Source of the DNA: Chamaea fasciata | Taxonomy: Eukaryota; Chordata; Aves; Passeriformes; Sylviidae | DNA length: 64,000 bases | Assembly: GCA_029207755.1 (NCBI GenBank) | Contig: JARCOQ010000002.1 | Location: 44,967,744 to 45,031,743, forward strand | Reading direction: 5' to 3' | In this document: in pieces, positions 26,175-38,885 of the stretch | How the letters are laid out: each line of letters opens with the position of its first letter | How positions within the stretch are numbered: position 1 is the first letter of the stretch | Translations under genes and position numbers: made by a program | The notes under the pieces: generated by a model | Database searches by the model: none | What the model was told of the DNA's origin: nothing | What the model saw: only the letters and a program-made list of their open reading frames with translations

Positions 26175-29100
26175 CTTTGACAATTGCATTGATACTTTTT
26201 TTCTTTCATTTTCCATTAAGAAAAGAAATCTGCTTCACTTTTGCATCCCGTTGTGAGAATACAGAAGATGTGAGACATTTTGTGACATGATAGTAACATA
26301 AGATGTTGTTCACTCACTTCAACATCAGAGTCTTTGAAAATAGCAATGATATCAAAGCAGCGTAGTGTGGAATTATTACTGGGAACAATTGATGACAATT
26401 CCAAGCCTTCTTTCTTCTTCCTAGAGGAAGGAGATTTATATAGAGGCATTGATACCTTGAAATAGTTCATTATGAGAAATTTCATTCATAGAAGAATGAT
26501 TATGACAATAAGATAGATGAAGTATCTATTTTTTTGCCATTAAAACATACATGTAGTTTTTGATTTTATTTCTGATACCTGTAAAGATTTCTTTACCTGC
26601 CAATTTGTCTGCTTGTAATGCAAAATAATTTTCAGGTCTTCAGGATTTCTTAATCTCTACATGAAAGAGGGGTTTCACACAGATTGAGGTTTTGATTGAG
26701 GTTTTGCGGTGTTGCTGTTGCCAGCTAAACTACCTGATAAACTAATTTAGAGACTCATTCTGCAATTAATAATGTGTGAACAGACTGGTGCATCCTTACA
26801 GAGCTCCACATATATCTGCAAGACTTCTTGATGCTTTATCATTCTGCAGCATGCTGTTAGATCAAGACCTTGGAAGGTTAATACGGAGCCCAACCCATGT
26901 TACTTTGATAATGTGGACTACTCTAAAAATTGTGTTGAAAATCTGAAAAATGCTGAGTTTGGGTCAGTTGCTGTATTTAATTGTCATTTGGAAGGGATAG
27001 CATATCAGTTTTGATTTCTTGAGATTTTCGGTTTTATGTTTTGATTTCTGCTTAAAGGGGTTGTTGTTCTTGTTGGTTTTTGGTTTCTTACTTTAAACAT
27101 CAGAAGGAAAAAAAAAAGGCAAAGTATGAATAGCACCTTGAATATGAAAAAGACTCAGCTAGGAATATAGAATGCTAAGTGTTTATATATTCACAGAAAT
27201 CTTCCAAGAATAGAAAAGCTCCTACCAGAGCATTACAGTATTGCAAGAGGTAAGGCTAACAGATCAGTGAAGGTTACCAAGACACCCTGGGTTTTGAAGG
27301 GGTGGGAAAAGCTACAATATATGGAAAAAGGAACAGATTTTGTTGTTTCACTGAAGTTATTAGTCATTACTGCATTTGAAATCCCCAGCAAACTATTTTT
27401 TTTACTAGCAAAATCAATGTATCTTTGATTTGTGTCTATGCTACAGATCTGGAAACTTTCTTGATTCTTGTAAGGAACTGTCAAAACTTTCCCTTTTCTT
27501 CAGTTTAATTAAGGCAGTAAGTTTGGGCTCATGTCTGTTGCAAAAGTTAGAAGATGACAGATTTTCTTTAGCAAAGGAAGAAAATTTATATCTGTGATGA
27601 AAGAAATGTGAAGAAAAGGGAGATGGGGCTAGCGCTTTCTATTTGTATGTATTTTATAATTAATTAGTCCTATTTTGTTCACAAATATTTGATATTTCTG
27701 GCAGTATTTTCCTTGTCCAACTGGCATTCTTCTCTTTATTATTGAGCAACCCACTTGCTCTTTAAAAAAAAAAAAAAAAACACTTTCTCACTTCATGAAA
27801 CTGTCATCTGCTAACTGTAAATATAAATTCACATTAAATGTAGCTATGATATTACAAGCCGACAATAGTCTCTGGAGACCGTTTTCTCAAATCTTGAACT
27901 TTAGATCACATTTCCAATATCTATAATCTTACAGAAAGTAGAAATTACCTGAAGTGGAGAAAAACTATTGTTTTGACTTGCTTTGGGTTTTGTTCATCAC
28001 ACATGACCATAGCCTCAAATACTGACCTCAGACTTGTTTCCTATGTTATCAAACCTGAAGATAATTAACAAGTCTGAAAAAGTCTTTTCAGTGGTGGTTC
28101 TCTGTTACTTCAATTTCGGAGATCAAGGCTGGTGATGACTCTGGAAAGGATCTATTTCTAATGAGAAATTAGCAGTTTGAAGCAGGACTTGAGGTACAGC
28201 TTCAGAACTTCATTGGGCAGCCAGATCAGTGAAAAACGTTGTCTCATTTGCCATTGGAATCTGTGGGGGAAAACCCAAACTTTTAAAAAAAATATTCAGA
28301 ATTACATACTATCTGATTATCCTACTAAATCAGACAATTTAAAATATTTGAAAATTCTCTATAAAAGTAATATTTTATATTTTTTTTTACTATTTCTACA
28401 TCTCTTAATAATATATAAGTTGCTCTGCTTTCAGTATGTGGTATTATCAATATCAAAATGTTTTGTCTGAATGGCGAGCTTAGCCACACTGCTTTGTTTC
28501 GCAATTATACTGAATTGGCATAATTTTCAAAACTGGCTCTGTGGAAGTCAGTTCTGACTCAGGCAATTTCATATGACATCAAGCAATTTAAGTCACAACT
28601 TCCTGCAAAAAGAATTATCACTTTCTCCTTGAGAACAAGGACATGCAGTGTTTGATTTCTCCTGTCTTTATTCACACTCTATTTCTTAAAGAGTAGCAAA
28701 AACTATTTATTATTCTAACCCCTATGTAAGCAGCATGATGATTCAAGTGTGGCTTCAACTCAAGAAAAGCAGAGGGAAAGAGAGGTGACAGACCAGGTTC
28801 AGGGAAATATGCTCTTCTCTTGTATTTGTATTCTACTGCTCCATCAGCAGACAAGAATACCACATCTCCTTGTGTGGACTTGAGAAAGTACAGCTGGCAT
28901 CGATAAATGCTGTACCTCTACCAGCAAACAGGACAGGAGGTAAGTATAGGAGAGAAAATACATTTTATCTGCAGAAGCAGAGTCAGAGATCCTTGGGAGA
29001 TACTAAGTGGAATACTATTTTAATTGTGAGGGATTCAAATAATTTCATATAACTTTCTTGTGCTAAGCCTACAGTTACTTTTCTGTTCTATTCTGAGCAA

Positions 29101-31784
29101 GATTCCTGGGTTCGCTCTTGGTCGATAGGAATATACAGGCAGTACAAGGGCCAATCCTTATATTCTAGCTACGACAGCTGCCTGAAATATGTGGATGGGA
29201 TTCCCTCTGCAACCATTCTACTCTACAGAAATAGTCAGGACAACAATTTTAGGGTAGAATTGAAGGGTTAAAGAATTGGTCTCAGAACTCCCTGCTCTTA
29301 AGCATAGCTACATTTCGAAACATAACTCTCTAGCTATGACTAATATAAACCTCAGATGAAATGATAAAGAATCAGTAAAAACTGCAGTGAGAATAATTTA
29401 GCTATTTGAAAGCTTTGAAACAATTTCACTTCATCTTTGAAGTCTAAGGAAGCAAGACCATGTGAAGTCCTACTTTTTAATTTAATTTTCATTCTGTTCA
29501 ATGAGTCATCTTTTCATAAGCCTTTTCCATCATTCTGTGGTAAAAATAATGTATCAGACATCAACGTATGAGGTCAAAGATGAGCTTTGATGACATTTGA
29601 AATTTGAAAGCAGTCTTTTGTAATTGCAGTTTCCATTTGGATTAGCAGTTTGTTATATAATGCTTCATATTTTATAAAAAATATACTTGATAATTATTTT
29701 ATTATATTTAGTCACAGCATATTTCAGAGAACTTTTAGCAATTTTTCCAAGCATATATGTGACTTTCAAGTTTAAATCCCACAGAACATTAATAGCTCTT
29801 ATGCTACTAAATTAGAGATACTTAGTTTGAATTCCTCATGTTTATTCCAATAGGAATTGAAAAACCCAACTAGTTTTAGGTTTAGGAATCTGACCACAGA
29901 CTCTTTCATGTATAGGGCTTTTTGGTAATTTATCATTGTGTAAGATATCCTATCTAAATGTGAAGGTCCTTTCTGTTGAAGGCCAGCTAGGAGGTATGCA
30001 CAATATTAAAAAACTCAAATTAGGATTGCTTTGGTAAAAGTATGACATTCACCCAGAAATATTTTAACATTTATTAGTTAGGATTTAGAATTAATGCAAA
30101 CAGCACAAAAATGCAGTAGGTCTAATCAAAAAGGAAAAAGAAATCCCAATTATAATCTATTATTTCTCTACAGCCACGTACATTAGGTGGTCTACAGATA
30201 TACAGCATGAAAGCAAAAGGCCAGTTCTGTCAAAAATGTGTTGGTGATTTGGTAAATCAGACCACAAATGGGAGTAAAAACAACTTCACTGGGATTACAC
30301 TGGAGGTAGCTTTGTTGTGGTTGAACCTCTCATTATCTAAAACAAAAACTAACAAGTTTCAAAATAAACTCCTCTAAGTAAGTTTTTGAAGTAGACCTGT
30401 CAAGGATGACTGTCTGGAATTAGAGTGGACAGGTCTAAGTTCAGTGGGTCTCTCCCACCTCCTAACTCAGCAATGTACTGACAATGACTCTTCCAGTTTC
30501 TTCAGTCAGGCCCTCAGAGTATCTGTACTGGAAACACAGTCTCCACTGTAGTTTTTTATAATGATACTGTGAAATACTACTCCTCTGCTGCTTGAGACTA
30601 CAGCTCCGGCACTCAAACCACCTTTCCTGACATGCTCAGAGGAAAACCCACTATTTTTACACTTATTTTTACAACACAATAATATCACAATTACCTTTTC
30701 TCCATTTTCAGTCCCCTAGACCATTGTACCTAAAGCCTCCAAGCAACACACTTATTAGAATGAATCAGTTTCTTTTTTATGTGTAGCTAGTACACATATG
30801 TAGATATAATGCAGAATTTGCTCTTGAAGTTGGACTCAAAATGGAACCAAAGCTCAATCATTAAGTTAATTTTCTCTTCAGGGAGTATTTTCAGACAAAG
30901 GCCTTTTCTTCCATTTTGAATTATACAGACTACAATGAAGTCATTATGTACAATTTCAGTACACTGCACTAAGAAAAATAATCATTTTCAGGAAAAAAGA
31001 AAAGCCACAGCATTGTTCTGATGACTTTGAATACTGCAGACAAAGCCTTTGTATAAATCTACAGTCAGATAGTCAGAAAATGATTGAACAAAATATTAAT
31101 AAAACACAAAAACTAATTGGAGTATTTTAAGAAAATTACTGATTGACAGGTTTACAGGATTATCTTGTTATTTGGAATATTTGGGGTCTGAAGAACCTGA
31201 CCAGCATGGGTAGACAATGTCAACAAGAAAGAAGCAGTATTTTTTTGGTTCAGTTCTTTCTGCAGACTCGGGAACTGTTCCACTGCGGGAAAGAGAATTG
31301 CTTACCAATAATGCTGAAGAGACCTGGATGACAGCCCTCTCTGACCTGCTGGCAGTAGAACCATGAGTCTGGTAGGTATCATCAACAAAGTCAGAAATCC
31401 TCCCCTCATTTCCCAACACACCTCTTCTCCGTAATACTCAGAAACTATAGCAGCCTCTATTTCTACGTGTTTCTTTTCCATTGCAAAATTAGCACTTTGT
31501 ACTCAAATATTTACATAATATTAAGATTACAAGGAATCATTTCTGAAGGAATAAAAGCATTTATTTTTAGTTACCAACTTTTCTGTTTTGGACTCTATCC
31601 ACATAAAATCTTATTATAAATAAAAAAGCTGTGACTGCTTTCCTTGTGGAGTGTTGGCCGTTAAATGGCAGTGAAACAATTTTTAAACAAGATCTACCTT
31701 ACCCTTTTCATCTGTTAGATAAAAGGGCCATATTTATAGTCAGAGAGTCAATACTTTCTTACAACTGACGATAAACTACTCAGT
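26175..31784. other. AT-rich non-coding DNA, no gene seen
   Basis: Contains a 17-base A run at 27,764-27,780 and otherwise no recognised repeat or exon. Open frames are short and unrecognised. Confidence 0.6.
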
Positions 31785-32744
31785 TGTATGGGGTTTGCAT
31801 AGCCAAGCTTCAGCTTCAATAGTGGGAATGGGCTACAGGGTTGGCTTCTGTGAGAAGCTGCCAGAAGCTTCCCCTATGTCCAGTGGAGCCACCTCTGTCA
31901 GCTCCAAGACAGATGTGCTGCCTATTAAGGCTGAGCCTATTAGAAATGGTGGTAAAGCCCCTGAGAAAACATATTTAAGAAGAATTATTTTAAAAGTTAC
32001 TGCACAGATGTAATTGCAGCCAGAGAAGAGCAGAGTGAGAACACGTGAGAGGGACAGCCCTGCAGATCCCAGAGTCAGTGTAGGAGGAGGGGCAGGAGGT
32101 GCTCCAGGTACTGGATCTGAGATTTCTCTGCAGCCCATGATGAAGACTCATGAAGCAGCTGTGTCCCTGCAGCCCATGGGGATCCACAGGGGTGCAGAGA
32201 TCCACCTGGAGCCCATGGAGGAGCCCACACTGGAGCAGGTGGATGTCTGAGAGGAGACTGTGACCGTGGGAGGCCCCTGGGGAGAGAAGCCGTGCTGCAG
32301 CTCCCTGTCCTTGAAGGGCTGCAACCGGGGAAGAGTGACCCAGGCTGCAGCAGTTTGAGGGGGACTGGTGCTCATGGGATGGACTTACATTGGTGAAGTT
32401 AATGGAGAACTGCCTCCCATGGGATAGACACCACAGCACGGCAGGGGAACAAGTCCTCTCCCTGAGCAATGGCAGAAACAACATGAGGTGAACTGACAAT
32501 AATTCCATTTGCTGAGCCACTGGGGGAGGCAGTAGAGCTCAGGAAGGAGAGAAGGTTGGGGGTAGGTGTTTTGAAGGTTTTATTTTACATCTCATTACAC
32601 CGCTTTGATTTTGTTAACAATAAATTAAATAAGTATCTCTAATTCAAGCCTGTTTTGCCCATGACAGAATTTGGTCATTGTCCAGCTGTGGACAGGAGCA
32701 TTAGAAAGGCTTTGGGGGGTGCCTGGCATCCAGTCAGGGTCAAG
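31785..32744 (+). mobile_element. Solo LTR of the same songbird endogenous retrovirus family, copy 2
   Basis: Begins TGTATGGGGTTTGCATAGCC and shares GAGAAGCTGCCAGAAGCTTC and later blocks with the copy at 10.07 kb, same orientation. It keeps a TATA-like ATATTTAAG at 31,971-31,979 and an AATAAA poly(A) signal at 32,619-32,624, so the U3-R-U5 order is plus strand. It ends at 'catccagtcagggtcaag', short of the ...CCACCACA end of copy 1. The tetranucleotide CAGT occurs immediately before it (31,781-31,784) and after it (32,745-32,748), a possible target-site duplication. No viral coding region is attached. The 176-codon antisense frame inside it is a by-product of composition. Confidence 0.85.
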
Positions 32745-35589
32745 CAGTTTATAATTTCCTGTTACATATCCCTAGGACACTCAATAAATTGATTGTGTTT
32801 GGACTTCTTCCAAAGTTCAGAAATCCCTTCCTCCAAAATGGACATTCAAGATGTCTTTAAAATATCCATTTAAATTTTCACTCTATTTGCTCTTCCCAGA
32901 ACCACATATTTTGATCCTTTTCAAAATCAAGATGAAGTACTACCTGGATCCCATAGAAAGTCTTGCAGGTATTCCAAGGATACCAATAACAGAATTCTTA
33001 GGAATAAGATTAAATTTCAGTTATCCAACAAACTTCTGTATTACAATAATTAAATAGCTTATTTAATCCTACTTAGATGCACATTAATAAAATAAAAACT
33101 TATTTGCAAATAGTTTTCCCGAAAAAATATAAAATATTTTATATGTGTGTTTATATACATACATGCGTTATCTAAAAAGGCCATGAATTTTTGAAGGGTT
33201 TTTTCCTGAACTCTCTGAGTTTTAAATGGAAAACTGTACACTCTATAAGCATGCAGTTTGAAGTGTGAGGCACTTTCTTTGCATATTGCTTAAAAACATT
33301 CAAATTTGAAGCTTTGGTTCAAAACAAAAGTCAAAATAACAATATTCTAAATAGTCCATGTATGAATGCAAAGTTTAGGAAGATACTATAAGCTAGTTTA
33401 TATTTTTTTACTACACTGTTTGGATCTGAATTCTTGCAAGAACAATATGAAAATTCATTTTTTTGCCCAGGGGTGAACTTCCATGTCTGAACTAGTCAGA
33501 AGGTTGAAAACCTGGTCATCACACTGATTTCTAAGTGTTTGATTTCAGACAAAAGGGTACTGTCTACTTGGCCATTAATATCATCCCATTTGGAAAGAGA
33601 AGTTTTCCATGAGATACATACATTCCTAGGTTGTGTACCAATAAAGTGGGAGTCCCCCTCTCAAAATCATTGGCCAAGGCCAAACAGCCACAGGTAGCTC
33701 AGAAACTACATGGAAAATATTGTAATAATAATAAAAAAAATGGCTTTGCCAAGTTCATACATTCTTACTGGTGATTGGCTTTAATTGCTTTTCTCATTAA
33801 ACTAGATAAAAACCAATGAAGAAAAAAAGTGTTTCTTTGATTGGAGGCTAAACAAAATTCATCAGAGATCTTTATACTGAATTTCAGATTTGATCAAATT
33901 ATTTTTCACTTTCTGTAACACAAGACATTATTATAATTTATGGTTAAAGAAGGGAAAAAAAAAAAAGAAAAATATGAAAATAATTTATTTTCTCTTCCTT
34001 AGCCTGCACCAGGGATCTCATCCAGAACTCTGTTTCTTATCCCTCTTACAGTACCTGCAGGGTGGATGGGAGGACAATTGGAGATTGCACTTCAGCTCTG
34101 ATGTGGGCAAAAGTGACCGTGTAGGCATGCAAGGAGTACTACATGTATTCAGAAAACTGTTCCTTTTTGTATTTGCTTTCTATTTATGGCTCTTCAGCAG
34201 TAGTCAAGCTCCATCACCGGGTTGTAAATTACATTATTACAATACTAACAAAGGCACTAGCATGTGGCAAATCCAGAGGTTTGTTTTCATTGTATACTGT
34301 AATCAAATGAGAACTGCTTGCATGAAGTTGAACAAAGCAGACAAAATTCTGAGACCTTGAACAACTGTGTTAGGTGATTTTTATAATGCAGGTAGCCAAT
34401 AATTTAAAACCCTTTGACTACAGTAAGGATTTAGGGATAGTTATTATTTCATTGTCTGAAATTGTAAAGATTTAACATCTTATTCTAGAGCAAGATAATG
34501 GGACTGAAAACACTGAAAGGCGAAAAGCTATTTTTATCAATTACTTCTTCTCCTCTGAGTATGTAATCCTCATTTGAAAGAAACTCATAAGTGGAAAATA
34601 AATCCTTCAAAACAATTTTCATAGCCACTCTCACTAGAATAATTTAGACTAAATACCTCATTATATTAATGCAAATTAGTTTTTATTATACAATGGATAC
34701 CTTTAAATAAATCCTTGTCATTTAAATAAATTCAGGAACTATCAGAACACTTCAGGAATGTATGAGTACCCTATACACAGGAAAGGAAAAATGAGCTTCA
34801 AAAATCATTGGAACTGAGCAAAAATATATACATAAGCGTAGTTCACATTTTGAATGTAGGTTGTGTGTAGGTAAATGGTTATGGAGCTTCTGAGATTTTC
34901 CTCAGCTCATGCTTTAATATGGATGTTTAACATTAATTACCAGTATAATTTTTAGTTTATATTTGACCGTTTTAGTTTCTATATCACCAAATATTCAAGG
35001 TCTGGTGTCACCTTAAATATATGTCCAGTCCTGTTCTGAAGAGCTTACTACAGAAGAGGTCTTGTTTGACACATATGCATTTTACCCCGAAATAAAATGC
35101 ATTTGAAATCTTGATTTTTGTTCCAAAGGATTCTCATTTGCCTTCTGTTAAGGACTGGTATTCATAAGAAACAAAAAAACCTTCCATGTCTTCCTTGATC
35201 CCCTCAGGAATTTTCTTTCTATATTGCACGTGGGGATAATATGAATAGCTTAAAGCCATTGCAATTATAATGTTTAATTCCAACACTATATCTATTCCCC
35301 TAGTTCATTGCTTTTTTCAGTACTCCTGCTATATTATTTCATCTCAAGTCTTTCATGAATTAGCAAAACTACAATGTAAGTATTATACTGTGTTTTCTGT
35401 CTTCAAGAATAGACATCTTCTAATACAGTTAACATTCTTCCAATACTTGACAAAAAATTACAACCATAACTGAACATGAGGAGCCATATAATACAGTTCT
35501 TTAAAAAGAGACAAACCAGCCAAGGAATTGTTTTATTATTGTTTTAAGAGAGAGGATTCCTCCTGAGAAGAGGAAAATAGACAATTAAG
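32745..35589. other. AT-rich non-coding DNA, no gene seen
   Basis: The longest frame is 156 codons at 33,890-34,360 on the plus strand. It starts by reading through an A-rich tract (lysine run) and has no recognisable domain, so I do not call it. No mobile element recognised. Confidence 0.55.
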
Positions 35590-35880
35590 AGGACCACAGT
35601 CCTGGACTTCAGAAGAGTAGATTTTAATCTGTTGGAAGGATCCCATATGAGGCCATCCTGGAAAGACGAGGGGTTCTGAAGAGCTGATTGAGTTTCAAGG
35701 ATCACCTCTTCCATGCTCAGAAATGGTCCATCCACATGCACGAAAACTCACAGAGCTGTGACAGGAGCAACCTGATCTCTTTGAAGATGTCCCTGCTCAC
35801 ACAGAGGCATTGGGCTAAATGACTTTGAAAGGTTCCTTCCAACCCAAGCTATTCTATGGTTTCTATGATTCTATGGTTGC
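35590..35880 (+). mobile_element. CR1 LINE pieces: ORF2 internal segment joined to a 3' end
   Basis: 35,590-35,760 resembles the CR1 ORF2 segment between endonuclease and reverse transcriptase ('SFKDHL', 'HAQ' and related codons readable, with frame breaks). From about 35,765 it passes directly into a CR1 3' terminus: 'ggttccttccaacccaagctattctatggtttctatgattctatgg' read in parts, ending near 35,878. The roughly 2 kb that lies between these parts in a complete element is missing, so this is either one copy with a large internal deletion or two copies joined. Confidence 0.8.
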
Positions 35881-37021
35881 AAAGCCACTCATGATCTTTG
35901 AATGGTGCTTAGAGGAGGCTCATGAGGTCTGTAAGAAAGGAAAAGTCATTCCTGTCTTTGAGAAAGGCCTCAAATCCCCATAAAAGTGATAGAATCAAAT
36001 ACTCCTGGAAGCCAGTTCCTGGCATATGAAAGGCAAGATCATGACCAGGAGTAATCAGTATGGATTTATGAAGGAAAACCTGGCTAACCAATGTGAGAGC
36101 ATTCTATCATAAAACATACTGTATGTTTTTTACCTTAGCTTTAACAAGCATTTTGTTGTTGTGTCCTATAACATCCTCATGGGTAACGAAGTACAGGATA
36201 GGTAAGTAGACAATAAGGCGGACTGAGAAATGGCTCAACTGCCACTCTAAAAACCTGGTAATCAGTGACAGAAAATCCATCTGGATGCCAGCTACTTACA
36301 GAGTACCCCAGGGGTCAGTGCTGAGTCAATGTTGTTTAACAATTTCCTTAATGACCTGGACAACAGAGTGCATCCTCAGGTATAAAACTGGGTGAAAATG
36401 TCAATACAACAGATGGTTGTGCTGCTAATCAGCGGAACTTCAACAGGCAGGAGAAATGGGCCATTGATGCTTTCTTTCAGCAAAGAAGATGAGAAGCATC
36501 CTGGCTGCCATTAGGGAGAATGCTGCCAGCAAGCTGACCACTGGTGAGGCCCCCTCTGCAGTGCTGTGTCCACCTCTGGGGTCTCCAGTACAAGGAAGAC
36601 ATAATCATACCAGAGTCAGTCCATTGATAGACCATGAAGACAGCTGAAGGGATTTTTAGAGGTTGAAGCATCTAATATACAAGTGACTGAGAAAGGATGT
36701 TTAGCTTCTAGAAGAGGGTGCTCATCGAGAATCTTATCCATGTTTATAAGGACTTGATGGAGAGTAGTAAAAAAGGCAGAGACAGATTATTCTCAGTGAC
36801 AGGGCAAGAAGCAATGGGCATAAACTAAATTCAACAAAGTCCACTTGCACTCATGAAGAAGCTTTTTAATTATGAAAGTGGCCAAGTACTGGCACAGGTT
36901 GTCCAGAAAGGTTTTGGAGTCTACATCCTTGAAGATACTAAAAACCTGACTGTAGATGGCCCTGTTCTTGCTGACCTCTGTTCTAGATGTTCTCCAAAAC
37001 GCCCTTGCAAACTCAGCTGCT
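35881..37021 (+). mobile_element. CR1 LINE, reverse-transcriptase region to near the 3' end, degraded
   Basis: Follows immediately after the previous CR1 3' tail in the same orientation. Recognisable segments in order are 'ctgtctttgagaaaggcc' (motif around VFKKG), 'cctggaagcc', 'tatggatttatgaaggaaaacctggctaacca' (the HGF..KS.LTN region), 'accttagctttaacaagcattttg' (the L.FSKAF region of the catalytic core), 'gtaccccaggggtcagtgctg' (the GVPQGS region near 36,303), and 'aatgacctggacaacag' near 36,350. The 'gcaagaagcaatgggcataaa' and 'tactggcacaggttgtccagaaaggtt' segments of the C-terminus come near 36,805-36,915. Many stops and indels make it inactive. The terminal CCTTCCAACC tail is missing. 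Confidence 0.88.
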
Positions 37022-38639
37022 TTGGGACTTCGTAACATTTACAACACTGAGTCTCCCTTCAAAAGCAATCACAAGCGGGAAAGAAAGCCAAACTACATGC
37101 TCTACCTGAATATATCATGGACTAAAACATAGGGGTGTGAGTATTCCGCTTTGTGAAAAGGACTGAAGCTCATCTGAGGTAAACTTGCAGACAAAAGTTC
37201 TCAGAGACAATTTGTTCTATTCTTCTCAGTCTTGTTCTACCATTAAAAGACAACAAAGCCGACTGCTCAGATTTCAAACTTAATGTTCCTTTCCGAAGCT
37301 ATTCAAGAGCAACAGCTGGCAAAGACAGTTTAGGGCTCAGTGAACATCAGGCAATATATATCATAGCTGTGAACCCTGGAAGACTATTGATCCAGTAGCC
37401 TTTTCTAATTGTTAATGGAGGGACAGATATCCTAAGTGACATGACATTAAAACTAATAGCTCCAGGCACTTGTAGAAACCTCACAGGTTTCCACTTTAAT
37501 TGTAGACTTAAAAATTTTATCACAAGCATGGGAGAAAATCAAATCTGTCATAAAAGTACTTTAAAACAGAAAGTGGCACTTGATTAACATACATATTATT
37601 ATTTGTGGGACTTCCAGGTGCCTTTGAGAACCTAGAGAGTGCTCTTCTTCAAAAACACTTTACATTTTTCCATGCTACTTTACAATCATAGACAATGAGG
37701 ATATTTATGGATTAAAGAAAAATCAATTAGAAACCCAGTCCTTATTTCTCCAGATTTTCCCCCAAGGTCTTCATGCGACAATGGTTACTATGAGGATTAA
37801 AGATCAAGATTTCGAACTAATTTGGTTTGGGGTTTTTTGGATAGATGATTGATGAAAAACACTGAAATCTGGAGAGTTAATATATTGAGTCAACATTGTA
37901 AAGTACCTAAGTTAATTGGAATACTAAGCCATGATTTTCTCAAAAGCGATTTAAGGCCAGATTTGCAAAGACATTTAGATAAAGGTAGAGGCAGCCATAA
38001 GCGATTCGTACATCAAATAATAAAATAGTATTAAATCCTCATTTACCACCCATAAGTATTTTAGGTAATTATACAGTTATTAAAATATGCTCCTCAGACA
38101 TTTTGAAACAGAGATTTGGATATGATATACAGACACATGCAAGGGATTCAAGGGCCTTAACTCCAACAGCAGCCTCCAGCACTATGATTTTAAATCACTA
38201 AGTCACCTTGTAAAAATGGGACAGGCTTCAAAGTTACTTACATGCTTTTGAAAAGGCCACCCTTTTAGAAAATGAGTTAACATTTACCCAGCCTGGTCAC
38301 AGTGGCCTGAAGAACATTAGATTTCTGAAGAATCACAGGGATAGTGGGCTCTTATTTTATAAATCTATTTATATATAAAAATTAATAATGATATGTAGGG
38401 CTCAATCTGAAGTCAGTTATGCAATTTAAATGCAATGCTAAAAAAAATTAAAACATTTAATCTGAAAAATTAACTATGCAGAGATTAGAAAATGTTAGAT
38501 TTAAGATTTTCCTGTGTAACTTCACATCTGCTTTCAGGTTCTTGGGTGCCTTATTTAACTCTATGGTCATAAAATACTTATCTCTGAGGATCTACTTCAT
38601 TCAGAGAATGGCAGTTCCTACAAAACTAATCAAATTTCT
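37022..38639. other. AT-rich non-coding DNA, no gene seen
   Basis: No gene. A short G/T-rich patch (ttggtttggggttttttgg) occurs near 37,822-37,842. Confidence 0.55.
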
Positions 38640-38885
38640 GTACTAAATGAGTCTATAACCTGATTGCATGCAAATTTATGTGCAAATGGCCAGTTGTGCA
38701 TCTAAGTGGCTACTTGTATATGTCATTACCTGATTTGCATGCATAATCATTGTAATTAGACAGATGTAAAATGTGAGACCACAGTGTTTGCTGCTGAAAA
38801 ATATTACTTAATTCATGTATTAGTCATGCCTATTAATCAATCATTTACCTACAATATGTTTACATTAATCAGCTGCTCTTTGCAT
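38640..38885. promoter_or_regulatory. Candidate distal regulatory element with POU and homeobox-type motifs
   Basis: Cluster of motifs in otherwise repeat-free DNA: the octamer ATGCAAAT at 38,668-38,675 and its reverse complement ATTTGCAT at 38,733-38,740, TGTAATTAGA just after, TTAATCAATCA (PBX/HOX-like) at 38,833-38,843, TGTTTAC (forkhead-like) at 38,857-38,863, and ATTAATCAGCTG (homeobox next to an E-box). In AT-rich DNA such motifs also arise by chance, so this is only an inference that alignment could settle. Confidence 0.25.

Noticed and set aside
10909..31785. Possibility that the two same-family LTRs are the ends of one provirus
   Set aside because: The 21 kb between them shows no retroviral coding sequence, and each LTR has its own possible target duplication.
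33890..34360. 156-codon plus-strand frame
   Set aside because: It reads through an A-rich tract (lysine run) and AT-rich DNA, with no domain, no splice sites and no start context that I would trust.
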